From Halobellus inordinatus (GTDB taxonomy: Archaea > Halobacteriota > Halobacteria > Halobacteriales > Haloferacaceae), in the NCBI RefSeq assembly GCF_024464655.1, contig NZ_JANHAV010000005.1, positions 62,001 to 126,000 of the forward strand: DNA of 64,000 bases, written 5' to 3'. Both the position numbers and the translations under genes were made by a program. Under the pieces are notes generated by a model, which saw nothing but the letters and a program-made list of their open reading frames with translations, was not told the DNA's origin and did no database searches. Positions 34,994 through 43,581 of the stretch are shown here, piece after piece (the stretch's first letter is position 1; the number at the start of each line of letters is the position of its first letter).

Positions 34994-35284
34994 ATGGTAG
35001 ATCTTCGACGCGTCGCCCTCGACATTCTGAAACCACACGACCCGTCGATGCTGGAGTTCACGGAACGAATCGCGGCCGTCGAGAGCGTCGACGGCGTGTC
35101 CACGTCGCTCATCGAACTCGATCAGGAGGTGCAGAACGTCAAAATAACCGCGGAGGGGACGAGCCTCGAGTACGACGCGATCGAGGACGTGATCGAGAGT
35201 CTCGGCGGCACCGTCCACTCGATCGACCAGGCCGCCTACGGCGAGTACGTCGTCGAAGAGCGGCGGACGTTACAGGACGACTGA
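34994..35284 (+). CDS. DUF211 family protein
   Basis: 96 aa ferredoxin-like fold: LRRVALDILKPHDPSMLEFTERIAAVESVDGVSTSLIELDQEVQNVKITAEGTSL ... IEDVIESLGGTVHSIDQAAYG. Family members are small archaeal proteins with an ACT/ferredoxin-like topology thought to bind metal or a ligand. It precedes a VIT1/CCC1-like membrane protein gene by 6 bp, a pairing that recurs in archaea, so it may regulate that transporter. This is inference from context. Confidence 0.8.
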   Translation: MVDLRRVALDILKPHDPSMLEFTERIAAVESVDGVSTSLIELDQEVQNVKITAEGTSLEYDAIEDVIESLGGTVHSIDQAAYGEYVVEERRTLQDD

Positions 35285-35290
35285 CTCGAC

Positions 35291-35872
35291 GTGTCATCGA
35301 CACGCCGCCTCCTTCGGGAACTGATCGGGCGAGAGGACGTCCTCTCGATCGCGCGACGGTACTTCGTCTCGAACGGCTTCGACGGGACCCTGACGAGCAT
35401 CGGCGTCATCGTCGGCGCGGTCCTCTCTGGGATTCCCGACGGCCTCACCGTCATCAAGATCGGCCTCGGCGCTGCGGTGGGGTTGGGAACCTCGGCGATC
35501 TGGAGCGTCTGGGAGATCGAGCGCGCCGAGACGACCGCCAAGATCAAACGCATCGAGCGGGCGATGCTGACCGACCTCGACGACACGCGCGTCCAGCGCG
35601 AACAGCGGGGTGCACGCGTCTTTCACGCCGCAGCCAGCGGTCTCGGTCCGCTCATCGGGATCTTGATCCCGCTCGTCCCGTTCACCGTCGAGGGGACGAT
35701 GCTCTCGATGGCGGAAGCCGGCGTGGCCGGGGTCGCGCTCGGGATCGGGATCCTGGGCGTCTTCGGGGCGTATATGAGTTCGATCTCGGGGCAGCGCTGG
35801 TACGTTTCGGCGATCCGAATGGCGCTCGCGGGCCTCGTGGTCGCAGTGATCAATCTGTTTCTGCCCGGCTGA
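35291..35872 (+). CDS. TIGR00267 / VIT1-CCC1-like membrane protein
   Basis: 193 aa from a GTG at 35291. Four to five hydrophobic helices; the N-terminal RRYFVSNGFDGTLTSIGVIVGAVLSGIPDG matches the first helix of VIT1/CCC1 iron-manganese transporters, and the cytoplasmic helix EIERAETTAKIKRIERAMLTDLDDT could be the metal-binding hook. Likely moves divalent metal across the membrane, but direction and metal are unknown. Cotranscribed with DUF211. Confidence 0.7.
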   Translation: MSSTRRLLRELIGREDVLSIARRYFVSNGFDGTLTSIGVIVGAVLSGIPDGLTVIKIGLGAAVGLGTSAIWSVWEIERAETTAKIKRIERAMLTDLDDTRVQREQRGARVFHAAASGLGPLIGILIPLVPFTVEGTMLSMAEAGVAGVALGIGILGVFGAYMSSISGQRWYVSAIRMALAGLVVAVINLFLPG

Positions 35873-35887
35873 GTGAGGCCGGGTGCC

Positions 35888-38554
35888 TCACGCAGACTCT
35901 GTCAAGTCCGGCTCCGTATCCTCCGCCCCCGACTCCGGCGCTGAGTCCGAATCCGACGCCATATGGTGCTCTATGTCGTGACGTCGCGTCAGCCACCCGA
36001 CCAGGACGAGAAGCGGCGCGCCGAGGACGAATACGACCCCCAGCAGCCCCCAGTCCGCGAGGCTGAGCGGGACGGTCCCGAAGTAGTCGTTCAGCGGCGT
36101 GTACAGCACCGCCAACTGGAGCGCGAGCGACGTGGCGACCGCACCGGCGAGCCAGCGGTTCGTGAGGACGGGCGTCCCGCGCGCCCACCGGACCACGTAC
36201 AACTTCACGAACTCGAAGCCGACAAAGCCGGTGAAGACCATCGTCATCGCATAGGGCGTGACCGACGGCGCGCCGTCGAGCGTGTAGAACAACAGCCCGA
36301 GTAGCAGGACTGTCGCCGTCAGCCCGGCCCCGGCGATGAAGCCTCGCATATCGGCGTCGATGATCCCGACCACTCGCTCTCGGGGCTGGCGCTCCATCAC
36401 GTCGCCAGCGGGGTCGGTGCCGAGTGCGAGCGCCGGCAGCCCATCGGTGAGGAGATTGATCCAGAGCAGTTGGACCGCCGGGAGGACGAGATAGCCAAAC
36501 AGTGAGCCGATGAAGACGACCGCGACCTCGGCGGCGTTCGCACTCAGCAGATACGCGACAAACTTCCAGATGTTGTCGAAGATCATCCGCCCGCGCCGGA
36601 TCGCGTTACGGATCGTCGCGTAGTTGTCGTCCAGGAGGATGATGTCGCTGGCCTGTTTGGCGACGTCGGTGCCGCGGACCCCCATCGCGATGCCGACGTC
36701 GGCGTTCTTGAGCGCGGGGGCGTCGTTGACGCCGTCGCCCGTCATCGCGACCGCGTGGCCGTTCGACTGCAACGCGTCGAGTATGCGGACCTTGTGCGTC
36801 GGTTCGGCCCGGGCGAACACGTCCACCTCCTCGACGCGCTCGCGCAGGGTGTCGTCGTCGAGGGCCTCGACCTCCTGACCAGTCAGGACGTCCGACTCGA
36901 TACCGACCTGTGAAGCGATAGCGCGCGCGGTCAACGCGTTGTCGCCGGTGATCATCTTCACGTCGATTCCGGCGCGGTGAGTGTCGGCGATCGCTGATTT
37001 GACTTCCTCGCGCGGCGGGTCGATCAGCCCCTGCAGGCCGACGAACACGAGGTTCGATTCGGGTCCGCCGTCGTCGTCGCGGTCTTTGTACGCGAAACCG
37101 AGGACGCGGAGCGCCTGCTCGGCGAACGCGTCGATCTGCGCTTCGACCCGCGCTTTCGTCTCCTCGTCCATCTCGACGGGGCCGTCCGGGCCGAGGACGC
37201 GCGTCGACCGCCCGAGGATCTCCGTGGGCGCGCCTTTGACGTAGACGACATCGTCGTGGATGGTCGCCATCCGCCTGCGCTCGGAGGTGAACGGCACTTC
37301 GTCGCGGCGGGGACGTTCGCTGCGTCGGCTGTCGACGTCCAACCCCTGGGCGGTCGCGGCGGCGACGAGGGCGCGCTCTGTCGGGTCGCCGTCGTCGATC
37401 GTCGCGTCGTTGCAGAGTGCGCCGATCTCCAGCAGTCGTTCGAGACGCTCCTCGTGCACCGTGGCGTCGGAGTTGGCCGCGTCCGCGGCGTCGTCAGCAG
37501 TTGGTGCGCCGACCTCGAACTCCTCGTCGAGGACCCACGCGGCCCGGACGCGCATCTCGCCCTCGGTCAGCGTCCCGGTCTTGTCCGTGCAGACGACGTC
37601 GACGGCCCCGAGCGCCTCGACGGCCGGTAGCGTGCGGACGAGCGCGTTCTCGCCGGCCATCTGCCGCACCCCGAGCGCGAGCGTCAGGGTCACGACGGCC
37701 GGCAGTCCCTCGGGGATGGCCGCCACCGCCAGCGAGACGGCAGTTAGCCCCGCCTGGACGAGCCCACGCCCCTGGAAGACGAGCAACGGAACAATCAGCG
37801 CCGACAACCCCACGACGCCGATTCCCAACCGCTTGGCGAGGCGGTCGAGATCGCGCTGCAGGGGGGTCTGGGGGTCTTCGGCTCCGATTAGCGCCGTCGC
37901 AATCTCGCCCATCTCCGTCTCCATCCCCGTCTCGACGACGACGGCGACGGCACGGCCGCGGGTGACGTTCGTCCCCTTGTAGAGGATACTTTCGCGCTCG
38001 GCGAGCGGCGTCTCGGCGTCGACCGGATCGGCGTCTTTGCCGACGGGAACGCTCTCGCCCGTCAGCGCCGCCTCGTCGACTTCGAGGTTGTGGGCTTCCA
38101 GTAATCGGGCGTCGGCGGGGACGACGTCACCCTGGGAGACGAGCACGACGTCGCCCGGAACGAGGTCCGTCGCTTCGATCCGCTCCTCGCGTCCGCCACG
38201 TCGGACGCGGACGTCCGGGGCCGCCATCTCCCGGAGGGCTTCCAGACTCTGCTCGGCGCGGTACTCCTGGACGAAGCCGAAGACCCCGTTCAAGAGGAGA
38301 ATGATCCCGATGAGAACGGCGTCGACGACGTGGCCGATCGCGAACGAGAGGATCGCCGCGACGAGCAACACCCAGATGAGCGCGCTCGAAAACTGTGCGA
38401 GGAAGATTCGGAGCGCGCCCCGCTCGTGACCGCCGGTGATCTCGTTCGGTCCGACGTCGGCGAGGCGCCCGGCGGCCTCCTCGGGTGCCAGTCCGGCAGA
38501 CGTCGTCTCTAACTCCTCACACACCTCGTCGCCGGAGCGGCTGTGCCAATCCAT
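35888..38554 (-). CDS. Calcium/cation-translocating P-type ATPase (type IIA)
   Basis: 888 aa. It has the N-terminal cation-ATPase domain ([37 protein letters not shown]), actuator motif [15 protein letters not shown] in the fourth helix, the phosphorylation site [13 protein letters not shown], the nucleotide-binding segment KGAPTEIL, and [21 protein letters not shown]. About ten transmembrane segments with the C-terminal transporter domain. The PEGLP motif and overall architecture place it with SERCA/PMR1-type Ca2+ or Na+ pumps. The ATG at 38554 is 27 nt from the TATA-like box at 38581-38590. Confidence 0.9.
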   Translation of the reverse strand: MDWHSRSGDEVCEELETTSAGLAPEEAAGRLADVGPNEITGGHERGALRIFLAQFSSALIWVLLVAAILSFAIGHVVDAVLIGIILLLNGVFGFVQEYRAEQSLEALREMAAPDVRVRRGGREERIEATDLVPGDVVLVSQGDVVPADARLLEAHNLEVDEAALTGESVPVGKDADPVDAETPLAERESILYKGTNVTRGRAVAVVVETGMETEMGEIATALIGAEDPQTPLQRDLDRLAKRLGIGVVGLSALIVPLLVFQGRGLVQAGLTAVSLAVAAIPEGLPAVVTLTLALGVRQMAGENALVRTLPAVEALGAVDVVCTDKTGTLTEGEMRVRAAWVLDEEFEVGAPTADDAADAANSDATVHEERLERLLEIGALCNDATIDDGDPTERALVAAATAQGLDVDSRRSERPRRDEVPFTSERRRMATIHDDVVYVKGAPTEILGRSTRVLGPDGPVEMDEETKARVEAQIDAFAEQALRVLGFAYKDRDDDGGPESNLVFVGLQGLIDPPREEVKSAIADTHRAGIDVKMITGDNALTARAIASQVGIESDVLTGQEVEALDDDTLRERVEEVDVFARAEPTHKVRILDALQSNGHAVAMTGDGVNDAPALKNADVGIAMGVRGTDVAKQASDIILLDDNYATIRNAIRRGRMIFDNIWKFVAYLLSANAAEVAVVFIGSLFGYLVLPAVQLLWINLLTDGLPALALGTDPAGDVMERQPRERVVGIIDADMRGFIAGAGLTATVLLLGLLFYTLDGAPSVTPYAMTMVFTGFVGFEFVKLYVVRWARGTPVLTNRWLAGAVATSLALQLAVLYTPLNDYFGTVPLSLADWGLLGVVFVLGAPLLVLVGWLTRRHDIEHHMASDSDSAPESGAEDTEPDLTESA

Positions 38555-38580
38555 CGCTCGTCCGTAACGTCGCAGCACCG

Positions 38581-38590
38581 ACATATATAC
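38581..38590 (-). promoter_or_regulatory. TATA box of the P-type ATPase gene
   Basis: Minus-strand GTATATATGT lies 27-36 nt before the ATPase ATG, a good haloarchaeal TATA match. Confidence 0.5.
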
Positions 38591-38698
38591 TGTATGCCGT
38601 GTGACTTCACATCACAATGCAGCGACGGCGACGCGCCCCTGCCGCGCTGGCGCGTCCGACTGCTCCGGTGGGTGGAAATTCTCGCGATCGGAGGTGGC

Positions 38699-38703
38699 TT
38701 TTT
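38699..38703 (+). promoter_or_regulatory. T-rich TATA-like element of uspA
   Basis: TTTTT lies 26-30 nt before the ATG at 38729, matching leaderless haloarchaeal spacing. Confidence 0.35.
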
Positions 38704-38728
38704 GGTCTCTGCCCGCACCTCTGGAAGT

Positions 38729-39133
38729 ATGACGACGTACGTACTCGCAACCAACCACGTCGACACGAGCGCGAAACTCTGCGATTACCTTCTCGATCGG
38801 GTGTCGGGGAGCGACGAGGTACACGCGGTTAACTCCCTGCCCGGTGGCAGCGCGACCGACACCGACGACGTCCGCGACGGCGAGGAGGCGCTGAACGTCG
38901 TCTCCTCGCGACTCGACACGATCACGACCGTCGAGTCCCACCAGTTCGTCCGCGGCAACGAACCCCACGAGGACGTCATCGAACACGCCGAGGAGATCGA
39001 CGCCGACGAGATCGTCATTGGCATCCGGAGGCGCAACCCGACCGCGAAAGTGGTCTTCGGCAGCACTGCACAGCAGATTATGCTGCACTCGAACCGACCG
39101 ATGGCGGTCGTCCCGCTCGTCGACGTCGAGTAA
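38729..39133 (+). CDS. Universal stress protein (UspA) family
   Basis: 134 aa alpha/beta protein. MTTYVLATNHVDTSAKLCDYLL starts the fold; IVIGIRRRNPTAKVVFGSTAQQIMLHSNRPMAVVPL resembles the ATP-binding glycine motif, though the first glycines are replaced (GIRRRNP), so ATP binding is not certain. Divergent from the P-type ATPase; their TATA-like boxes lie at 38581-38590 and 38699-38703. Its stop codon is followed within 2 bp by a family A palindrome, which also separates it from the convergent TIGR00300 gene. Confidence 0.8.
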   Translation: MTTYVLATNHVDTSAKLCDYLLDRVSGSDEVHAVNSLPGGSATDTDDVRDGEEALNVVSSRLDTITTVESHQFVRGNEPHEDVIEHAEEIDADEIVIGIRRRNPTAKVVFGSTAQQIMLHSNRPMAVVPLVDVE

Positions 39134-39134
39134 G

Positions 39135-39211
39135 AGGGCTTATCGTAACTGTTCGGAGATTCTCGCCGTATGGTCCGGCGAGGAATCTATGGAGACGTAC
39201 GATAATCCGTA
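39135..39211. repeat. Palindromic repeat family A, copy 3
   Basis: Contains TATCGTAACTGTTCGGAG, TTCTCGCCGTATGGTCCGGC and ATCTATGGAGACGTACGATA, nearly identical to copy 2. It begins 2 bp after the uspA stop and lies 47 bp before the end of the convergent TIGR00300 gene. Confidence 0.75.
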
Positions 39212-39257
39212 CAAGCACAGTCGACGCCAGCGGAGAAGTTCCCGTCTCGCTCTCGAT

Positions 39258-40544
39258 TCAGTTTTCGGCGTTGCTTTCGCTCTCCGAATCCTCAATCTCG
39301 CCGTCTCGCTCCGCGTCGAGAACTGCCTCGGCGAGCATCGGGATGAACGTCCCGATGTCTGTCACCATCCCGATGGCCTGTGAACTCCCGCGGTCGAGCA
39401 ACTGCGTCACCGTCGCCGGATTGATGTCGACGCAGACGACGCGGGTCGTCGAGGGGAGGCAGTTACCGACGGCGACCGAGTGCAGAAGCGTCGAGAGCAA
39501 CAGCACCAGATCGGCCTCTCTGGCCTGCTCGCGGATCGCGTTCTGCGCCTCGATGGCATCCGTGATCGTATCCGGGAGGGGTCCGTCGTCGCGAATCGAC
39601 CCAGCGAGCACGTACGGTACGTCGTTTTCGACGCACTCGTACATCACACCCTCCTCGATGAGCCCCTCCTCGACGGCGGGTCCGATTCCGCCGGCGCGGA
39701 TGACCTCGCTGATCGTGTAGATGTGGTGTTTGTGGCCCTTCCGGGGGTGCTCCATCGTCTCCATATCCATCCCAAGCGACGTTCCGTAGAGGCCGCGCTC
39801 GATGTCGTGCGTCGCGAAGCCGTTGCCCGCCGAGAGCATATCGACGTATCCCTCCCGCACGAGGCGCGCGAGTTCGTCGCCGCCGCCGGCGTGGATCACT
39901 GCCGGTCCGGCCACGACGAGCACGGATTCGCCCCGCTCTTTCGTCGCGACGAGCGCCTCGGCGACGTCGTCGATCAACGACTCAGAGGGACGCTCCGCGG
40001 AGACGCCGCCCTGCATAAACCCGAACGGGCCGGAGCTGTCGCGCGGTCGGTCCGGGGGCTTCACGCGAATCCCCGCCTCGTCGGTGACGACGAGGTCGCC
40101 CTCGCGGATCGCGTTCAGTACCTTCGTCTCGGCTCTGACGGGGTCGCCCTCGTCGCCCTCCTCGACGACGATGGCGCAATCCATCTCGATGTTCTCGACT
40201 GGCACCCACTCTCCGTCGTAGCGGATCTCAGTCGGGTGGTTGGTCGTCGAATAAAAGCCCTTGGGGACGACCTGGTCTTTCGGTGCGGGCGTGACGTGCG
40301 CGTCGACCGGGTCGGTGAGGTTCGCGCCGTTCTGGTGGAGTTCGTGGAGGATCTCTTGGAGCGTGTCGGCGTCGTCGGCACTGACGCGCATCCGACAGTA
40401 GGAAGTCTCGTCTTTGTGTCGTCCGACGTCGAACGTCTCGATCTCGAAGGAGCCGCCGAGATCCATCACGATGCCGAACGTGCGCTGTAGCGTCCCCGAG
40501 TCAATAATGTGGCCGTCGAGTTCGACCGTTCGCGTGGCGCTCAT
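39258..40544 (-). CDS. TIGR00300 protein, archaeal ornithine cyclodeaminase type
   Basis: 428 aa. The N-terminal LOR/SDH-type region (VELDGHIIDSGTLQRTFGIVMDLGGSFEIETFDVGRHKDETSYCRM) is followed by a Rossmann-like C-terminal part (ESVLVVAGPAVIHAGGGDELARLVREGYVDMLSAGNGFATHDIE ... VVCVDINPATVTQLLDRGSSQAIGMVTDIGTFIPML). Homologues in methanogens convert ornithine to proline, and the fold is shared with the cyclodeaminase domain of cyanobacterial ArgZ-type proteins. Acts in the cytoplasm on amino acids. Start at 40544 matches the family. Confidence 0.8.
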   Translation of the reverse strand: MSATRTVELDGHIIDSGTLQRTFGIVMDLGGSFEIETFDVGRHKDETSYCRMRVSADDADTLQEILHELHQNGANLTDPVDAHVTPAPKDQVVPKGFYSTTNHPTEIRYDGEWVPVENIEMDCAIVVEEGDEGDPVRAETKVLNAIREGDLVVTDEAGIRVKPPDRPRDSSGPFGFMQGGVSAERPSESLIDDVAEALVATKERGESVLVVAGPAVIHAGGGDELARLVREGYVDMLSAGNGFATHDIERGLYGTSLGMDMETMEHPRKGHKHHIYTISEVIRAGGIGPAVEEGLIEEGVMYECVENDVPYVLAGSIRDDGPLPDTITDAIEAQNAIREQAREADLVLLLSTLLHSVAVGNCLPSTTRVVCVDINPATVTQLLDRGSSQAIGMVTDIGTFIPMLAEAVLDAERDGEIEDSESESNAEN

Positions 40545-40622
40545 TCGGGCAACTGCGTTCGGGAGCTAAAAGACGGTTGCGGCGAGGCCAGTGACGCGGC
40601 GTGCTGCAAACGACCCGGCGGA

Positions 40623-41597
40623 TCAGTCATCCACCACGGCATCGAGGAACGCCAGGCCGTGGCCGACAGCCTGCTCGAAGCCGTCCCCGTCGTAGAGACC
40701 GAAGTGCCCGACCGGGAGTCGCAGGAGGGTCGCGTCCGCCACGTCCTCGGCGGCCGCTTCGATCTCCTCGACCGGGACGACGTCGTCGCGCTCGCCGCCG
40801 AGGAAGAGCACCGGGCAGGCGAGTCTATCGCGGTCTTCGCCGCCGGTGTGCCGCGCGAGCGAGAGGACCGAGCGTGCAGGCGTCTCGTTCTCCCACTCGC
40901 CGTCGCCGACGAGGTCGCAGTAGCCGCGATAGGCGCTCGGCGTGGCGACGAGTGCGAGGTTCCCATCGTCGCTGCTGCCGTCGTCGACGACCGGAACGGT
41001 GTGGGGACCGACGAGGAGTGATTGGACTCGGTCCCGGACGCCCGCGAGCGTCCCTCTGGCGAGGAATCCGATCCCACGGGCACGGAGGAACGCCCGACCG
41101 GAGAGGATCGGCGTCTGGGAGACGACGGCTTCGATCCGCGGGTCGTCGGCCGCGACGTCGAGCACTGCGCCGCCGGAGAGATCCGTCCCCCAGAGGACGA
41201 TTCGATCGGTGGCGACGTCGCCGCGGCCGCGCAGTCCGGCGAGCGCTGCTTCCCAGTCGGCGCGCTGACGCGCGGGTGAGAGGAGATTCCGCGGCTCGCC
41301 GTCGCTGTCGCCGGCATATCGAACGTCGAAGTGGAAGACGGCGTAGCCGGCCGCGGCGAGCCGTTCGGCGTAGCGGTCGAGCCCGAACGCGCTCGCGCCG
41401 ACGAGGCCGCCGGTCATCACGACGAGCGCCGGATCTGCGGGTCGGTCGGGGCGGTACAGCCGCCCGACGCAGCGCTCGTCACCGCTGTGGAACGTCATCC
41501 TGACCGTCGAGAACTCGTATCTCGACGGTCGGTTTCGACGCGCGCGCTGGTCGGGCTCTGCGTCGTTCCACTCGCTGTTCGCGCCGGGACGGGTCAC
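40623..41597 (-). CDS. Alpha/beta hydrolase with Asp at the nucleophile position
   Basis: 324 aa from a GTG that overlaps the DUF5813 stop by 4 bp. Fold blocks: ALVVMTGGLVGASAFGLDRYAERLAAAGYAVFHFDVRYAGDSDG, the elbow IVLWGTDLSGGAVLDVAA, then VLFLGGERDDVVPVEEI and PVGHFGLYDGDGFEQAV, carrying the acid and His. In relatives the elbow reads WGTS-x-SGG; here D139 replaces the serine. It could use Asp as nucleophile like dehalogenases, or be inactive. Coupled to DUF5813; role unknown. Confidence 0.7.
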   Translation of the reverse strand: MTRPGANSEWNDAEPDQRARRNRPSRYEFSTVRMTFHSGDERCVGRLYRPDRPADPALVVMTGGLVGASAFGLDRYAERLAAAGYAVFHFDVRYAGDSDGEPRNLLSPARQRADWEAALAGLRGRGDVATDRIVLWGTDLSGGAVLDVAADDPRIEAVVSQTPILSGRAFLRARGIGFLARGTLAGVRDRVQSLLVGPHTVPVVDDGSSDDGNLALVATPSAYRGYCDLVGDGEWENETPARSVLSLARHTGGEDRDRLACPVLFLGGERDDVVPVEEIEAAAEDVADATLLRLPVGHFGLYDGDGFEQAVGHGLAFLDAVVDD

Positions 41598-41944
41598 TGT
41601 TCGCCCTCCGCGAGGGTTTCGATGACGCGTTCGGAGAACGCCTCGCCGCTGATGTCGTAGTCTATGTACTGCCGAAACCACTCGGCCTCGGCGTACCAGG
41701 TCCCCTGGACGTCGTCGTCGTGTCGGAGGACCGTCGCCTCGACGCGCGTGGGCTCCCAGTCGTCGTGTTCGGCGGCCTCGATGAACGTCCGAAGCGCACG
41801 GCCCATCTCCTGGTGGTTCACCGACACGTCGGGAAACGCCGTGAGATAGACCAATTCGACCGTCTCGCCGGTCGGGTCGACCGACTCGACGCTGATTCCG
41901 TTGGACCGAAGTTCGCCTTCGAGTCCGGAGATGACGTCGTTCAT
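41594..41944 (-). CDS. DUF5813 family haloarchaeal protein
   Basis: 116 aa from the ATG at 41944 (MNDVISGLEGELRSNGISVE). The sequence ETVELVYLTAFPDVSVNHQEMGRALRTFIEAAEHDDWEPTRVEATVLRHDDDVQGTWYAEAEWFRQYIDYDISGEAFSERVIETL is conserved among halophiles. No catalytic motif is evident. Its stop overlaps the start of the following hydrolase gene (GTGA), so the two form an operon. Confidence 0.7.
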   Translation of the reverse strand: MNDVISGLEGELRSNGISVESVDPTGETVELVYLTAFPDVSVNHQEMGRALRTFIEAAEHDDWEPTRVEATVLRHDDDVQGTWYAEAEWFRQYIDYDISGEAFSERVIETLAEGEQ

Positions 41945-42057
41945 ACGTTCCCCTTCCGCGTGGAGCGAGTAAACTGTTGTCGCGCGGACGAAACGTCGGA
42001 CCCCACCGGCGACCCGTTCGGCCGAAATCCATTTTTTCTCTGACCCCTCTAACGTAC

Positions 42058-42813
42058 GTGACTTCCAGCCGTGCTCCTCTCTCGATTCTCTACGTCGACG
42101 ACGACCCAGATCTGGTCGCGCTGGTGAAGACCTATCTCGAAGGCGACTCGACTGACGTCGACTGCACTGTCTCGACGGAGACGTCGCCGACGGCCGCACT
42201 CGATCGGATTCGGTCGGCCGATTCGGACGTCGACTGCGTGATCAGCGACTACAATATGCCCGAGATGAACGGGATCACGTTCCTCGAATCCGTTCGCGAG
42301 AGTCGTCCCGAACTCCCGCTACTCCTGTTCTCCGGCGAGGAGACGAACGACGTCGCCGCAGAGGTCGTGCGAGCGGGCCTCACGGACTACCTTCAGAAAG
42401 GGATGGGCACCGACCAGTACACGATGTTGATCCGGCGCGTCGAACACGCCGTCGAGGGCGGGGGACAGTTCGACCCGGAGGCCCAGACCGAACTCGACGG
42501 CGTCGGGGTCGTCGGGACGGACGCACACTTCGAGGAGGCCGACGACACCTACGCGTCGTTCTACGGCTACGATTCCGACGACGTCGAGGGCAAGCACTGG
42601 ACGGAACTGCACCCCGACGAGGAGGTCGAACACATCCGCACCCACGTCCTGCCGGTGGTCCGCCGTGGCGGCGAGTGGAGCGGCCGCAGTCGCGGTCTTC
42701 GCTCGGACGGGAGCACGTTCACCGAGTCGAAGATGGTGACTGCACTCGACGACGGACGACTTCTGATCGCCGTCTCGGAACTCGACGACTCCCAACTCAA
42801 CACAGGCGGCTGA
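42058..42813 (+). CDS. Response regulator, receiver plus PAS-like domain
   Basis: 251 aa from the GTG at 42058, which is preceded by ATTTTTTC 20-27 nt upstream. The receiver domain (residues 1-125) has the acidic pair in LSILYVDDDPDLVALV, phospho-acceptor Asp in CVISDYNMPEMNG, Ser in LLLFSGEET and Lys in YLQKGMG. Residues 150-245 look PAS-like (YASFYGYDSDDVEGKHWTELHPDEEVEHIRTHVLPVVRRGGEWSG). No output DNA-binding domain; probably part of a phosphorelay, perhaps with the kinase at 30 kb or another histidine kinase. Confidence 0.85.
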   Translation: MTSSRAPLSILYVDDDPDLVALVKTYLEGDSTDVDCTVSTETSPTAALDRIRSADSDVDCVISDYNMPEMNGITFLESVRESRPELPLLLFSGEETNDVAAEVVRAGLTDYLQKGMGTDQYTMLIRRVEHAVEGGGQFDPEAQTELDGVGVVGTDAHFEEADDTYASFYGYDSDDVEGKHWTELHPDEEVEHIRTHVLPVVRRGGEWSGRSRGLRSDGSTFTESKMVTALDDGRLLIAVSELDDSQLNTGG

Positions 42814-42822
42814 GGGACCGCA

Positions 42823-43443
42823 CTACGCCTCTTGGACGCGGAGTTCTAGCCCCCACGTCGCCTGGACGGTCGGCTCCGCGTCCATCTCGGACTCCGGAGG
42901 CGCTGTCGACACCGAGTGCGTCCAGCGGTACGTTCCTGGCTCGTAGTAGCCCTCGGTTACGGGGTCGTCCCAGACCGAGTAGACGTACGTCTGCGACTCG
43001 CCGGCCGCCCAGACGCGCCGCGCACAGCCGTAGGCGGGGTAGCCGATCGGACCGTCGGGATCGTACTCCCAGCGACCATCGACGCGCGGTTCCGGTTCGT
43101 CGCGAGCGCCGTAGAGCCACAGCCCGCCGTTCTCGCTTCGGCCACGAGATCGGTTGAACGGACGACAACCGTCGACGCCGACGCTGAGTGCGCGTTTCGC
43201 GCCGAGATTTCGGGCGGTGAGAACGAGCGTCGCCGGATGTCGATCGGTGACGGTCGGCGTCGGCAGTTCGGCGTCGATCGCGAAGGCGACGTCGTCCGGG
43301 AGTGTCCCGAGATGGACGATAGAGACGCGACGCGGGTGAGGATTCCCTTCGGAACCGAACGGGAACGACGAACGATCGAGACAGCCGGCGATCGAACCGA
43401 CAGAGAGCGTCCCGAGCGCAGCGAGGGCCTGGCGGCGTCGCAT
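42823..43443 (-). CDS. Tat/lipobox secreted lipoprotein, unknown function
   Basis: 206 aa. MRRRQALAALGTLSVGSIAGC has twin arginines and an IAGC lipobox, so the mature protein would be a membrane-anchored lipoprotein exposed outside, as is common in haloarchaea. The mature part is Asp/Gly/Tyr-rich with cysteines at DGCRPF and YGCARRVW that may form a disulfide; YPAYGCARRVWAAGESQTYVYSVWDD looks like a beta-sandwich. No family recognised. It is preceded by a large palindrome (43501-43581). Confidence 0.65.
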   Translation of the reverse strand: MRRRQALAALGTLSVGSIAGCLDRSSFPFGSEGNPHPRRVSIVHLGTLPDDVAFAIDAELPTPTVTDRHPATLVLTARNLGAKRALSVGVDGCRPFNRSRGRSENGGLWLYGARDEPEPRVDGRWEYDPDGPIGYPAYGCARRVWAAGESQTYVYSVWDDPVTEGYYEPGTYRWTHSVSTAPPESEMDAEPTVQATWGLELRVQEA

Positions 43444-43500
43444 ACGAGTCCGTCGCCGGAGCCACGCAAAAGGTCTTCTGCGTGGTGCCGGCCGGTGCTC

Positions 43501-43581
43501 ATACTGTCGGACAGAACGATGTGAAGCGTATCGGCACCCCGTGGGTGCCAACATCATTCACGAACTGCTGTCCGACAGTAT
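43501..43581. repeat. 81-bp palindromic element, family B
   Basis: Perfect 14-bp terminal arms ATACTGTCGGACAG and CTGTCCGACAGTAT flank an inner hairpin GGCACCCCGTGGGTGCC. The right end falls exactly at the stop codon of the MBL hydrolase gene. Unrelated to family A. It resembles a miniature inverted-repeat element or REP-type hairpin; no transposase is present. Confidence 0.65.

Noticed and set aside
34900-35112. Longer start for the PurD-like protein
   Set aside because: The extension overlaps the DUF211 start on the other strand and has Arg/Thr-rich shadow composition; similarity starts at the ATG at 34899.
41598-42032. Upstream in-frame extension of the alpha/beta hydrolase
   Set aside because: It runs through the DUF5813 gene in another frame; the GTG at 41597 with a 4-bp overlap fits an operon much better.
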